Shown: in pieces, positions 1 through 9,541 of the stretch
Numbering within the stretch: the first letter of the stretch is position 1
How the letters are laid out: each line of letters starts with the position of its first letter
Assembly (NCBI RefSeq): GCF_002095315.1
Contig: NZ_MLFN01000019.1
Coordinates: 1-60,215, forward strand
DNA length: 60,215 nt
DNA from: Pantoea conspicua
GTDB taxonomy: Bacteria; Pseudomonadota; Gammaproteobacteria; Enterobacterales; Enterobacteriaceae
Reading direction: 5' to 3'
Notes under the pieces: generated by a model
What the model was told of the DNA's origin: nothing
The model's input: only the letters and a program-made list of their open reading frames with translations
Database searches by the model: none
Made by a program: the position numbers and the translations under genes

Positions 1-2
1 GA

Positions 3-256
3 TTTATTCAACAAAGCCGTGAAAAGATGAAACAAAGCGTCAGTGGCATTGAACAGACTTCACAGCTGATGCGGTATATCTGCGCGTATTCAGAAGAGCA
101 AAGCAGCGTCATTTCGCAAATCAATATTACGGTAACCAGATGGATCAGGTAACGCAGCATGCGGTGCTGGTTGAGCAATCTGCATCATCAGCGCATGAGC
201 TGATGGATCGCGCCGGACAACTGCGCAACATAGTCGCGCTGTTCAGAACGGCCTGA
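3..256 (+). pseudogene. Methyl-accepting chemotaxis protein, C-terminal end, frameshifted, cut by window edge
   Basis: The first frame reads a typical cytoplasmic signalling tail of a chemoreceptor (SSVISQINI) and runs into a stop. The frame shifted by one base then reads MDQVTQHAVLVEQSASSAHE and ends in ALFRTA followed by TGA. In intact receptors these blocks are contiguous (ISQIN..NQMDQVTQ), so one base is missing at about 134-135, where an A run is one short. Such receptors pass ligand signals to CheA/CheW. The start lies outside the window. The break may be a sequencing error, because the flanking protein sequence is well conserved. Confidence 0.8.
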
Positions 257-300
257 TAGTGTCAGCGAAACGGCGGCTTGCGGGCCGTCGTTTATTGCAG

Positions 301-1104
301 TTATTCCTCTTTGTTTTCCAGACAGGCCAGATAGGTTTGCCCCGAACGCATCACTTTCTCTTTGGCCTGCTGGTGAATTTCCTGCCCGTCAAATGCCCCA
401 TATAGTTGCCCGAATGCCACACCAGATAGCCGTTGCAGAATACTCTGCACCGCGGCGGCGGAAAGCGGCAGCATGTTCGGATAACTCCACATAAACGACA
501 CGCCATGCGCGCCGGGCGTCACCTGAAGAATATCACCCGCCAGGATCACACCGTCGCCTTCATCCCAGTGCAGTACGCAGCCACCGGGAAAATGGCCGCC
601 CAGCCGTAATAGCGTCAGTGAAGGCAGCAGCGCTAATGACTCGCCCTGCCACAGTTTGATCTGTGGGCTGTCGCGCACTATCCATTCGCGATCGCGCGCG
701 TGCAGGAAAATCGGTGCGTTAAAAGCGGCGGCCCACTCCTGCATGGTGGTGTAGTAGTGCGGATGGGAAATGGCAATGGCGTGCAAACCGCCGAGTGCTT
801 TTACCAGCGTCAGGGTCGCCTCATCAAGATTGGCAATGCAGTCCCACAGCACATTTCCCTGCGGGGTGCGCAGCAGAAAAGCCCGCTGATCGATAGCAAA
901 TTTCGGCACGGTTTTGATGCTCAGCAGAGCATCGCTGTGTGCTGTCCATGTATTGGCATGACGGGATGTCAGTTGCTTGAAATCGATCCAGCTCTGGCCC
1001 GAGGCAGGCACGTACTGGCGCGGATCGTCACAGATTTTACAGTGAGTTAACTGACTCTGCTGTTGCTGATATGCGGTGCCACAGGCGGTACATAGCCTGA
1101 TCAT
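301..1104 (-). CDS. Metallo-beta-lactamase-fold protein with N-terminal zinc ribbon and altered metal motif
   Basis: This 267-residue protein starts at the ATG preceded by GGAGG with 6-nt spacing; a longer reading from 1116 lacks a ribosome site. Residues 5-25 hold two CxxC pairs (C5, C8, C22, C25), a small zinc ribbon. The rest reads as a metallo-beta-lactamase fold. The usual HxHxDH signature is H114-P-H116-Y-Y-T here, so the Asp and second-metal His are missing. Later positions are kept: H171 in GGHFPGG, D191 in AGDI, and H244. It may bind only one metal or have a different activity. It is the last gene of a three-gene operon after the MFS and EamA exporters, 37 bp downstream of the latter. 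The substrate is unknown. Confidence 0.85.
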   Translation of the reverse strand: MIRLCTACGTAYQQQQSQLTHCKICDDPRQYVPASGQSWIDFKQLTSRHANTWTAHSDALLSIKTVPKFAIDQRAFLLRTPQGNVLWDCIANLDEATLTLVKALGGLHAIAISHPHYYTTMQEWAAAFNAPIFLHARDREWIVRDSPQIKLWQGESLALLPSLTLLRLGGHFPGGCVLHWDEGDGVILAGDILQVTPGAHGVSFMWSYPNMLPLSAAAVQSILQRLSGVAFGQLYGAFDGQEIHQQAKEKVMRSGQTYLACLENKEE

Positions 1105-1141
1105 GGTGACCTCCATTTATCCCGACAGGGAATATTGTTCA

Positions 1142-2029
1142 TCAGGGTGCCGTCCGGCGACGCCACGCCTGCTTCAGCCGTGCGCCATATAAGCCGGTAC
1201 TCAGGCCACTGACAATGATCAGCAGCGCAGCCAGCTTCAGCGCTGACAACGGCTCATTAAAAATCCAGAACGATCCCAGTAAGCCAAACACCGGCACCAG
1301 CAAGGAGAGTGGCGCAACGGTAGAGACCGGATAACGTTTCAGTAAGGCGTTCCATACCCAGTAGCCAAACAGGGTATTGGGATAGACCTGGAACAGGATC
1401 GACAACAGCGTTATTCCGTGGGTGTGAGCCAGTAAACCGTGGAAGCCGCTCCATCCATTAACAGCATAAGCCAGAATAAATAATGGGATCGGGGCGAAGA
1501 GACTCGACCAGATTAAAAAAGCGAACACCTGCCGGGTATCCGCTTTTTTATACAGAATAGTGGCAACGCTCCACGCAACCGCAGCCACCAGTACGCAGCC
1601 CAGTCCGGATAGAGAAACGGATCCATCGGTCAGAAAGATGATGCACAGCAAGCCCGTCAGCGCGATGGCGATGCCCGCCCACTGATAGCGCGACAGCGGT
1701 TCGCGAAATACCCAGCCTCCCAGTAACAGGGTAAACAGCGCGCTGAACTGCAGTAACAGTGACGCGACCCCGGCCGACAGCCCGAGCCTTATCGCCAGAT
1801 TGACCATGCCCCACAAACCGACGCCGAATACCAGCCCGTAGCCAATCAGCCAGCGCCATTTCACATCGGGTTTAGCAATGAAAAACAGGGCTGGCAGGGC
1901 ACACAGGAGAAAGCGGATCCCGGCAAGGATAAAAGGATCAACCTCCTGCAAGCCGAGCTTAATCACGGAAAAGTTAATTCCCCAGATAGCGGTAATCAGC
2001 ACGGCAAGCAGCAGATGATGCGTTTTCAT
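1142..2029 (-). CDS. EamA-family drug/metabolite exporter
   Basis: This 295-residue inner-membrane protein has about ten hydrophobic segments in two tandem EamA repeats, the layout of drug/metabolite transporters. It resembles the O-acetylserine/cysteine exporter EamA: WGINFSVIKLGL near the N-terminus, LRY-type loops, and YPVSTVAPLSLLVPV in the second repeat match the family. The ATG at 2029 is chosen because GAGGAG lies 8 nt upstream; the upstream TTG is less likely. It starts 1 nt after the stop of the MFS gene, so the two are translationally coupled. The substrate is probably an amino acid or a related metabolite, but this is inferred from the family only. Confidence 0.85.
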   Translation of the reverse strand: MKTHHLLLAVLITAIWGINFSVIKLGLQEVDPFILAGIRFLLCALPALFFIAKPDVKWRWLIGYGLVFGVGLWGMVNLAIRLGLSAGVASLLLQFSALFTLLLGGWVFREPLSRYQWAGIAIALTGLLCIIFLTDGSVSLSGLGCVLVAAVAWSVATILYKKADTRQVFAFLIWSSLFAPIPLFILAYAVNGWSGFHGLLAHTHGITLLSILFQVYPNTLFGYWVWNALLKRYPVSTVAPLSLLVPVFGLLGSFWIFNEPLSALKLAALLIIVSGLSTGLYGARLKQAWRRRTAP

Positions 2030-2030
2030 T

Positions 2031-3284
2031 TTATCGCTCCTCAATGGCGGAAGAAGCAGCTAAAGCGCGTGACGTGACCCACCAGAACAGCAGCGCGGTC
2101 AGGCTGATAACGCTGCCGAGCAGACAAACGCCCGGCCATTGCCAGAGCGCATAGACCCGCGTGCCGGCCACTGCACCCAGGGCGCTGCCGACAGAATAGA
2201 AGCACATATAGGCGGCGATCAGCCGGCTACCCGCCTCAGGCCGGGCCTGGAGAAGCAGACTCTGACTGCTGACGTGGACCGCCTGCACCGCGAAATCCAG
2301 CAGGATCACGCCCGCGATAAACAGCCAGATCGAATTATTGAGTAACGCCAGCGGCAGCCACGACAGCGTCAGCAGCAGTAAGCCAGCGCCGGTGGTTCGT
2401 TGCCCATAGCCGCGGTCGGTCCAGCGACCGGCCCGGATGGCGGCCAGTGCGCCCGCGATACCCGCCAGGCCAAACAGGCCGATAGCGGTATGGCTGAAAT
2501 TAAGCTGGCTTAACGGCAGCACCATCGAGGTCCAGCACACACTGAAGGCAGCAAAAATCAGCATAGCCAGCGTTCCCCGCACCTGGAGTCGCGCTTCATC
2601 GGTAAATAACCGGAAAAAGCTGCGCATCAGCTGGGGCCAGCGGGATTTGACGACAGGGACACGCGCGGCGGGCGCCGTGCGGTAGAAGATCCCAGCCAGC
2701 AGTACTAACAGTGCCGCAGAGCAGAGATAGACCGCACGCCAGCCCGCGAGATCGGCGATCACGCCAGCCGTCAGCCGGGCAAAAAGAATCCCCAGCACGA
2801 CGCCCCCGGTGACCATGCCAACCACCTGACCGCGTTGCGCCGCTGTGCAGAGTGAGGCGGCGTAAGCCACTACCACCTGAACCACCACCGCCATCAGACC
2901 GACCAGGCTCATGCTGATCAGCAGGGCATAAAAATCCGGGGAGAAACTCACCAGCAACACCGCCAGCGCCAGCATCAAAAGCTGGCCGACAATCAGATGG
3001 CGGCCATTAAAGATATCCCCCAGCGGCACGATAAACAGCAGTCCCAGCGCATAACCCACCTGCGTGGCGGTAACTACCACGCCGGTTGAACCGGTCGGAA
3101 CGGCAAAAGTTTGCGCCATAGCGTATAGCAGCGGCTGGGCGAAATAGATGTTGCCAACTGCCAGTGCGCAGATCATACCGAACAGCAACACCTGTCTCAG
3201 CGGCACCGGCTTACTGTTGGCTGATGAGGCCCTGACGCGACTGTCCACTGTCGGAACCCGCCTGTTCCTGTGGGTCTGAAGCAT
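2031..3284 (-). CDS. MFS transporter, multidrug or sugar efflux type
   Basis: This 417-residue protein has twelve hydrophobic segments. The early loop NIYFAQPLLYAMAQ and motif A (PLGDIFNGRHL, near residue 90) are typical of the YnfM/YgaY-like branch of major facilitator exporters. The start at 3284 has GGAGG 7 nt upstream; the longer frame from 3314 lacks one. It is the first gene of an operon with the EamA exporter and the metallo-beta-lactamase-fold protein, and is divergent from an HxlR regulator 134 bp away that probably controls it. Two unlike exporters in one operon suggests efflux of a toxic metabolite or antibiotic. The substrate cannot be read from sequence. Confidence 0.85.
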   Translation of the reverse strand: MLQTHRNRRVPTVDSRVRASSANSKPVPLRQVLLFGMICALAVGNIYFAQPLLYAMAQTFAVPTGSTGVVVTATQVGYALGLLFIVPLGDIFNGRHLIVGQLLMLALAVLLVSFSPDFYALLISMSLVGLMAVVVQVVVAYAASLCTAAQRGQVVGMVTGGVVLGILFARLTAGVIADLAGWRAVYLCSAALLVLLAGIFYRTAPAARVPVVKSRWPQLMRSFFRLFTDEARLQVRGTLAMLIFAAFSVCWTSMVLPLSQLNFSHTAIGLFGLAGIAGALAAIRAGRWTDRGYGQRTTGAGLLLLTLSWLPLALLNNSIWLFIAGVILLDFAVQAVHVSSQSLLLQARPEAGSRLIAAYMCFYSVGSALGAVAGTRVYALWQWPGVCLLGSVISLTALLFWWVTSRALAASSAIEER

Positions 3285-3317
3285 TACGCACCTCCGGTGA
3301 TTAATTGGTTTCAAAAT

Positions 3318-3352
3318 AAAACCAGTTAACCATTATTAGCTGTATTGGTTTT
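3318..3352. promoter_or_regulatory. Inverted repeat between MFS operon and hxlR gene, candidate operator
   Basis: AAAACCA (3318-3324) and TGGTTTT (3346-3352) are perfect 7-bp inverted arms with 21 bp between them, centred in the divergent intergenic region. HxlR-family dimers bind imperfect dyads in such places, so this is a reasonable operator candidate. A TATACT box at 3382-3387 could be the -10 element for the regulator gene; no convincing -35 accompanies it. Confidence 0.4.
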
Positions 3353-3418
3353 TTTTAGCAACCAGATTGGCGAGGACAGGGTATACTCAACAGAACGCCG
3401 CCCAGAGCAGGAGTGAAC

Positions 3419-3874
3419 ATGGCAAAACAATCCGCATTGTTAAACAGTGAATGTCCGGTGGCCCGAACGCTGGAAGCGATTGGCGAACGCTGGTGTTTAA
3501 TGATCGTTCGCGAGGCGTTCGACAACGTCCGCCGTTTCAGTGAGTTTCAGAAAAACCTTGGGCTGGCGAAAAATATTCTGGCCGCGCGCCTGAAATTGCT
3601 GGTGGAGCTGGGGGTGTTTGATCTGCGGCCCGCGTCTGACGGCAGCGCCTACAGCGAGTATGCACTGACAGAACGTGGACGCGGGCTGTTTCCGATTATC
3701 GTGGCGATGCGCCAGTGGGGTGAACAGAATATGTTTACTGCAGGCGAAGTTCATTCGGTGTTGATTGATAATCAGAGCAAGCTGCCATTGCAGCCGCTGG
3801 CCGTGGTATCCGCCAGCGGAGAGCCGCTGGGGGCCGAGGATTGTCACCGTATTCGGGTGACGAAAGAAGGATAA
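3419..3874 (+). CDS. HxlR-family transcriptional regulator
   Basis: This 151-residue protein has the HxlR winged-helix signature: conserved Cys near the start (SECPVARTLEAIGERW), then RRFSEFQKNLGLAKNILAAR as the recognition region, and YALTERGRGLFPI as the wing. The N-terminal Cys before VARTL is the residue that senses oxidants or electrophiles in some relatives. The ATG at 3419 has GGAG 6 nt upstream; an in-frame GTG sits two codons earlier. It is divergent from the MFS-EamA operon and probably represses it, responding to a toxic small molecule. This regulatory target is inferred from position. Confidence 0.9.
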   Translation: MAKQSALLNSECPVARTLEAIGERWCLMIVREAFDNVRRFSEFQKNLGLAKNILAARLKLLVELGVFDLRPASDGSAYSEYALTERGRGLFPIIVAMRQWGEQNMFTAGEVHSVLIDNQSKLPLQPLAVVSASGEPLGAEDCHRIRVTKEG

Positions 3875-3929
3875 TGACACCGGTCTGAACCGCACGCATC
3901 GCGGGTCAGGCCTGGCTCTGACGGGTGAA

Positions 3930-5045
3930 TCAGGGCTGACGTCTGAGCGTAATGCGGGTCAGTTCTGACGGACGTCCGAGACGAACCGCCATTCCTGGCC
4001 AGAGCGCCGTACCGTTATTGACATAGAGCTGCATTCCGTCCACCTGATAAAGACCGGAAACAAAGCCACCGTTGGGTTTCGCAAACAGCCGGTCCAGACC
4101 GACGATCAGGCCGCCGTGGGTATGACCGGAGAGCTGCACATCGACGCCCAGCGCGGCGTTGTGACGGGCATTACGGGGCTGATGATCCAGCAGGATGACC
4201 GGTGCATCGGCGGGCGCATTCTCCAGCGCTTTTGCCAGATCGGGGCCCGGTGCGTGTCTCGCGGGTGCCGATGCGTCCGGCAGACCGGCAATCACCAGTT
4301 TTGCCTCGCCACGCTGGATCACCCTGTGGCTGTTCAGCAACGGCTGAAGTCCCAGTGAAGCCAGATGTTCGGTCCAGATTGCCTGATGGAAGAAATATTC
4401 ATGATTCCCGGTAATTGCCCAGACGCCATCGGGTGCATAGAGGCCGCGCAGCGGGGCGACATCGTTGCGGCGGTGTTCGAGACTGCCATCAATCACATCG
4501 CCGGTAACTACAATCAGATCAACCCCCAGCGACATCGCCTTTTTAACCGTTGCTGCACTCCAGTCCGCGTTAAACAAGCGCGTGATATGCAAATCTGTCA
4601 GCTGCAACAGCTGGTATCCGTCAAATGCCGCCGGCAGGTCGGGCAGCACAAGGGTTACCTCTTTGACCGGCGGCACCCGTATCGCCTGGTGAACGCCCAC
4701 CGCCGCCAGCACCATGGCGAACAGCACGGCCAGATAGCGTACGCCGGGGACCAGTTCCAGCGGATGGCGCAGCAGCAGGGCGAGCAGCGCGATAATATCT
4801 ATCGCGATCTGGGTCAGCGCCAGCAGAAGCACGGTGCTGAAGGCCCAGTTGAACAGAATGATAATGATGCGCGGCATCTCCGCCGAGAAGAGGCCGCCCG
4901 AGGTGAAGCGGCTGACCAGCAGATATTGTGAGGCCAGCAGGGCCAGCATCGATAACAGAACTTTAACGGCCAGCGGCATGGATAAGGGAACAATGACGCG
5001 CGCAATCACGTACCAGCTGGGTACGCTGAAAATCAGGTGAAACAT
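3930..5045 (-). CDS. Membrane-anchored metallophosphoesterase
   Basis: This 371-residue protein has four or five hydrophobic segments in the first ~130 residues, then a calcineurin-like phosphoesterase domain. The metal and phosphate motifs are in order and intact: TDLHI (DxH), VVTGDVIDG (GDxxD), ITGNHEYF (GNHE), and SGHTHGG near the C-terminus. This is the YaeI/YkuE type, which in relatives hydrolyses lipid or phosphodiester substrates at the membrane. The ATG at 5045 is preferred (AAGGGA upstream, family-like N-terminus); a TTG at 5081 extends the frame. It stands alone, convergent with hxlR. The physiological substrate is not known. Confidence 0.88.
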   Translation of the reverse strand: MFHLIFSVPSWYVIARVIVPLSMPLAVKVLLSMLALLASQYLLVSRFTSGGLFSAEMPRIIIILFNWAFSTVLLLALTQIAIDIIALLALLLRHPLELVPGVRYLAVLFAMVLAAVGVHQAIRVPPVKEVTLVLPDLPAAFDGYQLLQLTDLHITRLFNADWSAATVKKAMSLGVDLIVVTGDVIDGSLEHRRNDVAPLRGLYAPDGVWAITGNHEYFFHQAIWTEHLASLGLQPLLNSHRVIQRGEAKLVIAGLPDASAPARHAPGPDLAKALENAPADAPVILLDHQPRNARHNAALGVDVQLSGHTHGGLIVGLDRLFAKPNGGFVSGLYQVDGMQLYVNNGTALWPGMAVRLGRPSELTRITLRRQP

Positions 5046-5301
5046 AGCAATTTTCCCTTTAAGCACCGAAGAGCGGCGCAAGCGATAAAACGAGAACGTG
5101 CATTATTGACCGCATAAACACGCGGGTCGCGCAGGCGGGTAGTGTATACGACTCTGCCGCGGTGTTGACTGTGCGACGAATGCTTTATGCAGAGAAAACC
5201 GCTGGCAGCGGCTGGGTGAAACCGGCGGAAGGACCCTCGTGGCGCTGGCTAAAGCACCTCACTGCAGCACAGGAAGAGTGGCCGGCAAGCCGGACATTGG
5301 G

Positions 5302-6524
5302 TTATAGGACCACCGGACGTTTGTTCTGCGACAGCGCCGCCATAAAGGCGTCGTCCAGATGCAGATGCTGCTTAACCAGAGCCGGAGGCGTACTGGCCAG
5401 CCACTGATTGAGGGAGAAATCGGCGTAATAGTCGCTCTTAAACAGCTCAAGGAAGCGTAACGGACCCTTGCCGGTATTTTCGATGTAATGGCCCATAGCG
5501 AACGGCACGTAGCCGACATCCCCGGCCCGATAATCAAACGTCCGCGCCTGACCCGATGAGGCAAACACGCCCATCCGGCCCTCTCCCTCCAGGTAGTATT
5601 GCCACTCATCATTATTGGGATGCCAGTGCAGCTCGCGCAGTCCCCCGGGTTCGATTTCGACCAGCGCCGCCGCGATATCTTTGGCTATTGGAAAGTTAGA
5701 GGAGTCGGTGATGCGAACCGTCCCGCCCGGCGCTTTAATCGGATCCTGTGCCAGCATGTGGTGGGTAAAACGCAGCGTTGATCGGCTGCCGCCCTGCACA
5801 GCATCGCCGGCAGGCCGGTCAGGCAGCGTACTGGCGAAAATGTATTCGTCAGCCGGTGGCGGCAGCTGAGAGAAGGTAGAAACCGGCAGCTGGAAGTTTT
5901 TGGCGAGAATTTCAGGCGGAACATGCTTAAACCAGTCGGAGAGCAGAGACGTGCTGTCCTCATCGAAATTGCCATCATCAAAGGCCAGTAAAAATTCACA
6001 GCCGTCGGGTCCCAGCCCTGAATCGAGTGCGGGATACCCGGCGGGAAATACCATAGGTCACCGACGCCGATGTCATCGACGAACCAGCCGCCCTGCGTAT
6101 CGAAGGCGGTGACCCGCGCGGTTCCGTAGGTCATGTAGGCCCATTCTGCTTCTTTGTGCCAGTGCAATTCACGTATGCCGCCTGCGTTGAGACGCATATC
6201 GACCCCGGCGATGGTAGTGGAGATGCTCAACTCGCGCTGAGTCACCTGTCGTGTCCAGCCGCCGCTGCCTTTGCGGACATGTGCATCGCTGAAACTGTAA
6301 AGCAGATTGGGCAGGGTGCCGCTGTCAGTGGCGGGCGGATTAACCAGATCCGGGTTTTCCGCTTCACGAATGGGATCGTGCGGACCCGGATCACGACCGC
6401 CGGATTGCGCACCGGCCGGATAAGTCCTGACCTGATTATCATGGGCGTGTACCTGACCCGCGGCCAGCGCAACCGTTCCACCGGCGGCAAAGGCCATAAA
6501 GCGTCGTCTGCTTAATACTGTCAT
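5302..6524 (-). pseudogene. Oxalate decarboxylase-type bicupin with Tat signal, one frameshift
   Basis: Read across one missing base, this is a 407-residue bicupin. Residues 1-27 are a twin-arginine signal ([12 protein letters not shown], cleavage after VHA), so the enzyme would fold in the cytoplasm and be exported. Cupin 1 has the Mn-binding set in [13 protein letters not shown] and PPGIPHS; cupin 2 has GLRELHWHPNNDEW and PFAMGHY. Both metal sites are intact, as in OxdC, which turns oxalate into formate and CO2. The frames meet at about 6015: the upstream frame reads IQGWDPTA and the other [13 protein letters not shown], restored by one extra C. The neighbouring formate-dehydrogenase-like YdeP gene is in the same orientation, upstream of it; a link through formate is tempting but unproven. 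The frameshift may be a sequencing error. Confidence 0.85.
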
Positions 6525-6893
6525 GAGTTTGCTTCCTTCCTGTCAATTGATGAGGAGCAGTAATGCGTGCTGCATAACCGTTATAAGAGCAGACGAAAGG
6601 TTGCGTTTAACAAATTTGTAACGTCATCAGGCCGTGATCGTACCGGTAAGCCATATTGATGCGTTGGCGGGCTGGGCGAAGAAGGTTGCGCGTTGAGTTG
6701 AGTATAACCTCGGGCAAAAAACGGTCCTGTTAATCGCATTAGATGCCTGATTGATAGGCGTATGTTTAATCCCGGTTTAATGAGTAGGGCCGGTTACGAC
6801 TGACATAACCTGTTACGGATAGGGCAATTAAAATTTAACTCTTAGGGCGCTAGTGATACCTTGCCACACAGCCATAACCTGCCACAGCGCGTA
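6525..6893. other. Intergenic region upstream of the bicupin gene
   Basis: No gene is seen in these 369 bp. The promoter of the bicupin gene on the minus strand should lie here. The phrase CATAACCTG occurs twice (around 6805 and 6872), too degenerate to call a site. Confidence 0.5.
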
Positions 6894-6922
6894 TAAAAAG
6901 GTTGCCTGAATGTCAGGCAACC
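6894..6922 (-). terminator. Rho-independent terminator of the YdeP-type oxidoreductase gene
   Basis: GGTTGCCTGA (6900-6909) pairs perfectly with TCAGGCAACC (6913-6922) over a 3-nt loop. On the minus strand the hairpin is followed at once by TTTTTAT. It lies 35 bp downstream of the minus-strand gene. Confidence 0.9.
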
Positions 6923-6956
6923 TTGTCTCATACTGCGTCCGGCACAAGCTGGAAGG

Positions 6957-9283
6957 TTAACGTAATATTCCCGACGCGGTTGTCGTTTCGTCGGTTACTC
7001 GCGTCATCGACACCGGGATGCTCTTATAAGCCGGTATACCACTCTGCGTATCGTGGCTGTCGAGCGGCACCATCACGTTAGCTTCAGGGTAGTAGGCACC
7101 GACGGAACCGGGCGCCATATCGATAATCACAATCGTCAGGTTTTTCATCTGACGCGAAGTGGGGTTACCGTCCGGGTCCAGCGCCATTAAATCGACCCGA
7201 TCACCCACCCGCAGTTCACGTTTCTCGGCCTCTTCGGCATTGATAAACAGCACGTCGCGGCGTCCGGTTACCCCTCGATAACGGTCGTTCAGGCCGTACA
7301 ATGTGGTGTTGTACTGATCGTGACTGCGCAGTGTCGTGAGCACCAAATCGTGGCACTTCAGCGAACGGGGATCCTCATTAATGCCCTGCATCACTTTGAA
7401 CTGCGCGCGGCCTGACGGCGTATTCCAGACCCGCTCGGAAGCGGCATTGTGGAGTCGGAATCCGCCCGGCTTCTTCACCCGCTCATTGAAATTTTCAAAC
7501 GCCGGGAAGACGGCTTCTATAGCATCACGGATGCGGCTGTAATCGGCGATCATTGCGCGCCAGTCGACGACACTGTCAGGCAAGGTAGCCTGAGCCAGCG
7601 CGGCGACCAACGCCGGCTCAGATTTCAGGTGTGGTGAAGCCGGTTCCAGAGAGCCGCGAGAGGCGTGCACCATAGACATTGAATCTTCCACTGTGACGCT
7701 TTGCGCGCCGGTCGCCTGAATATCGGTCTCCGTGCGGCCCAGCACCGGTAGCAGATAGTTGTGTTTGCCGAGCAGCAGGTGAGAGCGGTTGAGTTTGGTG
7801 GCCATGTGTACTACCAGGTCAAGGTTGCGCATCGCCGGGAATGTCACCTGGGGATCAGAAATGGCCTCAGCCAGATTGCCGCCCAGGCAGAGCAGAGCTT
7901 TGGCTTTGCCATCCCGCATCGCCTGAATGGCCTGAATAGCACCGTGACCGTGTTTCTGCGGCGGCCGGAAGCCAAAGACCTTTTCCAGATTATCGAGCAA
8001 CGACTGCGGTGGGATTTCGGTGATACCGACTGTGCGATCGCCCTGCACGTTAGAGTGTCCACGCAGCGGACAGATTCCGGCGCCGGGTTTGCCGATATTG
8101 CCGCGCAGCAGCAGCAGGTTGGCGATTTGCTGGACGTTCTGAGTGCCATACTGATGTTGAGTAATGCCCATGCCGTAACAGATGATGGTGCGTTCAGCGC
8201 TGGCATACAGTCGGGCGATATGCTGGATCTCTTCACGCGCCATGCCTGACACTTTCAGAATATGGTCCCAGTCAGTGCCCTCAAGGTCGGCCTTCAGGCG
8301 TCGAATCCTTCGGTGTGCCGGGCGATGAAGTCTTCGTCGATCACCCCTGGCTCACCTTTGCTTAGCGCCTCCTGATGCATTGTCAGCAGGATTTTCATCA
8401 CGCCTTTCAGCATCGCCGCATCGCCACCGACCCGTACTTTGTAATAGGTCGATGCCAGTTCGGTGGAGCTGAGGGAAAGCATTTCAATCGGACTCTGAGG
8501 CGACGTAAAACGCTCAAGCCCGCGTTCACGCAACGGGTTGATCGCCACGATAGTCGCGCCACGTTTAGAGACCTCACGCAGGGTGCCGAGCATACGGGGA
8601 TGGTTGGTGCCGGGGTTGTGACCGATGCACAGCACCAGATCGCAATGGTCAAAATCTTCCAGCTCTACCGTGCCTTTGCCGACGCCAATTGATTCCGGCA
8701 GACCTACGCTGGTCGGTTCATGACACATATTGGAACAGTCTGGAAAGTTATTGGTGCCATATTCACGGGCAAAGAGCTGCCACAGGAAAGCCGCTTCGTT
8801 AGAGGCGCGACCCGAGGTGTAAAACTCCACGCTGTCGGGATCGTCATAGCTGCGCAGGTGTTCGCCAATCTCCTTGAACGCGGTTTCCCACTCAATCGGC
8901 TGATAGGTATCGGTGGCCGCATCGTACTTCATCGGATGCGTCAGACGCCCTTCACCCTCAAGATGTAATGCGCTGCGCTGCCACAGTTCAGTGACGGTAT
9001 GGGCTGCAAAAAATTCTGGCGTCGTGCGTTTGCTGGTTGCTTCCCAGGAGACCGCTTTCGCGCCATTTTCACAAAATTCAAACGAGGAGGCATGTTGCGG
9101 ATCGGGCCAGGCGCAACCCGGACAGTCAAAGCCCTGCGGCTGATTGACTTTAAACAGGGCAATCACATCCTGTTTCACTGACATCTGACCACGAATCGCA
9201 TCCGCGACCGCTTTCAGGGCTCCCCAGCCGCCTGCTGCGCCGCCATAAGGGGCGATACCGGTTGTGCGATTTTGCTCTTTCAT
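6957..9283 (-). pseudogene. ydeP: FdhF/YdeP-family molybdopterin oxidoreductase, one frameshift
   Basis: Read across one missing base this is a 775-residue enzyme, close to the ~760 residues of E. coli YdeP. The N-terminal part has the [11 protein letters not shown] motif typical of the YdeP branch, then the molybdopterin-binding core ([32 protein letters not shown]). The second part has RGNIGKPGAGICPLRGHSNVQG and the C-terminal pterin-binding domain. The first frame ends EGFDA then TGA; the next frame resumes [16 protein letters not shown] run at 8297-8298 that should be CCC explains it. In E. coli YdeP contributes to acid resistance under EvgA; its substrate is not settled. The start at 9283 has GGAG 4 nt upstream; an ATG at 9295 is possible. 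The break may be a sequencing error. Confidence 0.88.
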
Positions 9284-9541
9284 AATGCTCCACATTGTCT
9301 GTATTGTTATTTGCTAAGTCTGGTACACAAATAACCAAAACAGGGTGGATGCAGGCTATTATTTGATGAAAATCTTTCTCAAAATGTTTCTGTCAGACGG
9401 TGCCAGATTACTGGCTGGTCATCAGCATAAATAAAGACTGGCGCCATGAAGCGCCAGCAGAGAAATACACGAACCGAATGAGTGCAGCGCAATAATCAGG
9501 CGATCGTTACGCTCTTATTGTGTCCGGAAAACGGCGAGGGT

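Noticed and set aside
9438..9457. Hairpin CTGGCGC/GCGCCAG upstream of the YdeP-type gene
   Set aside because: Short 7-bp stem with no T run on either side and no gene ending at it that needs a terminator; not called.
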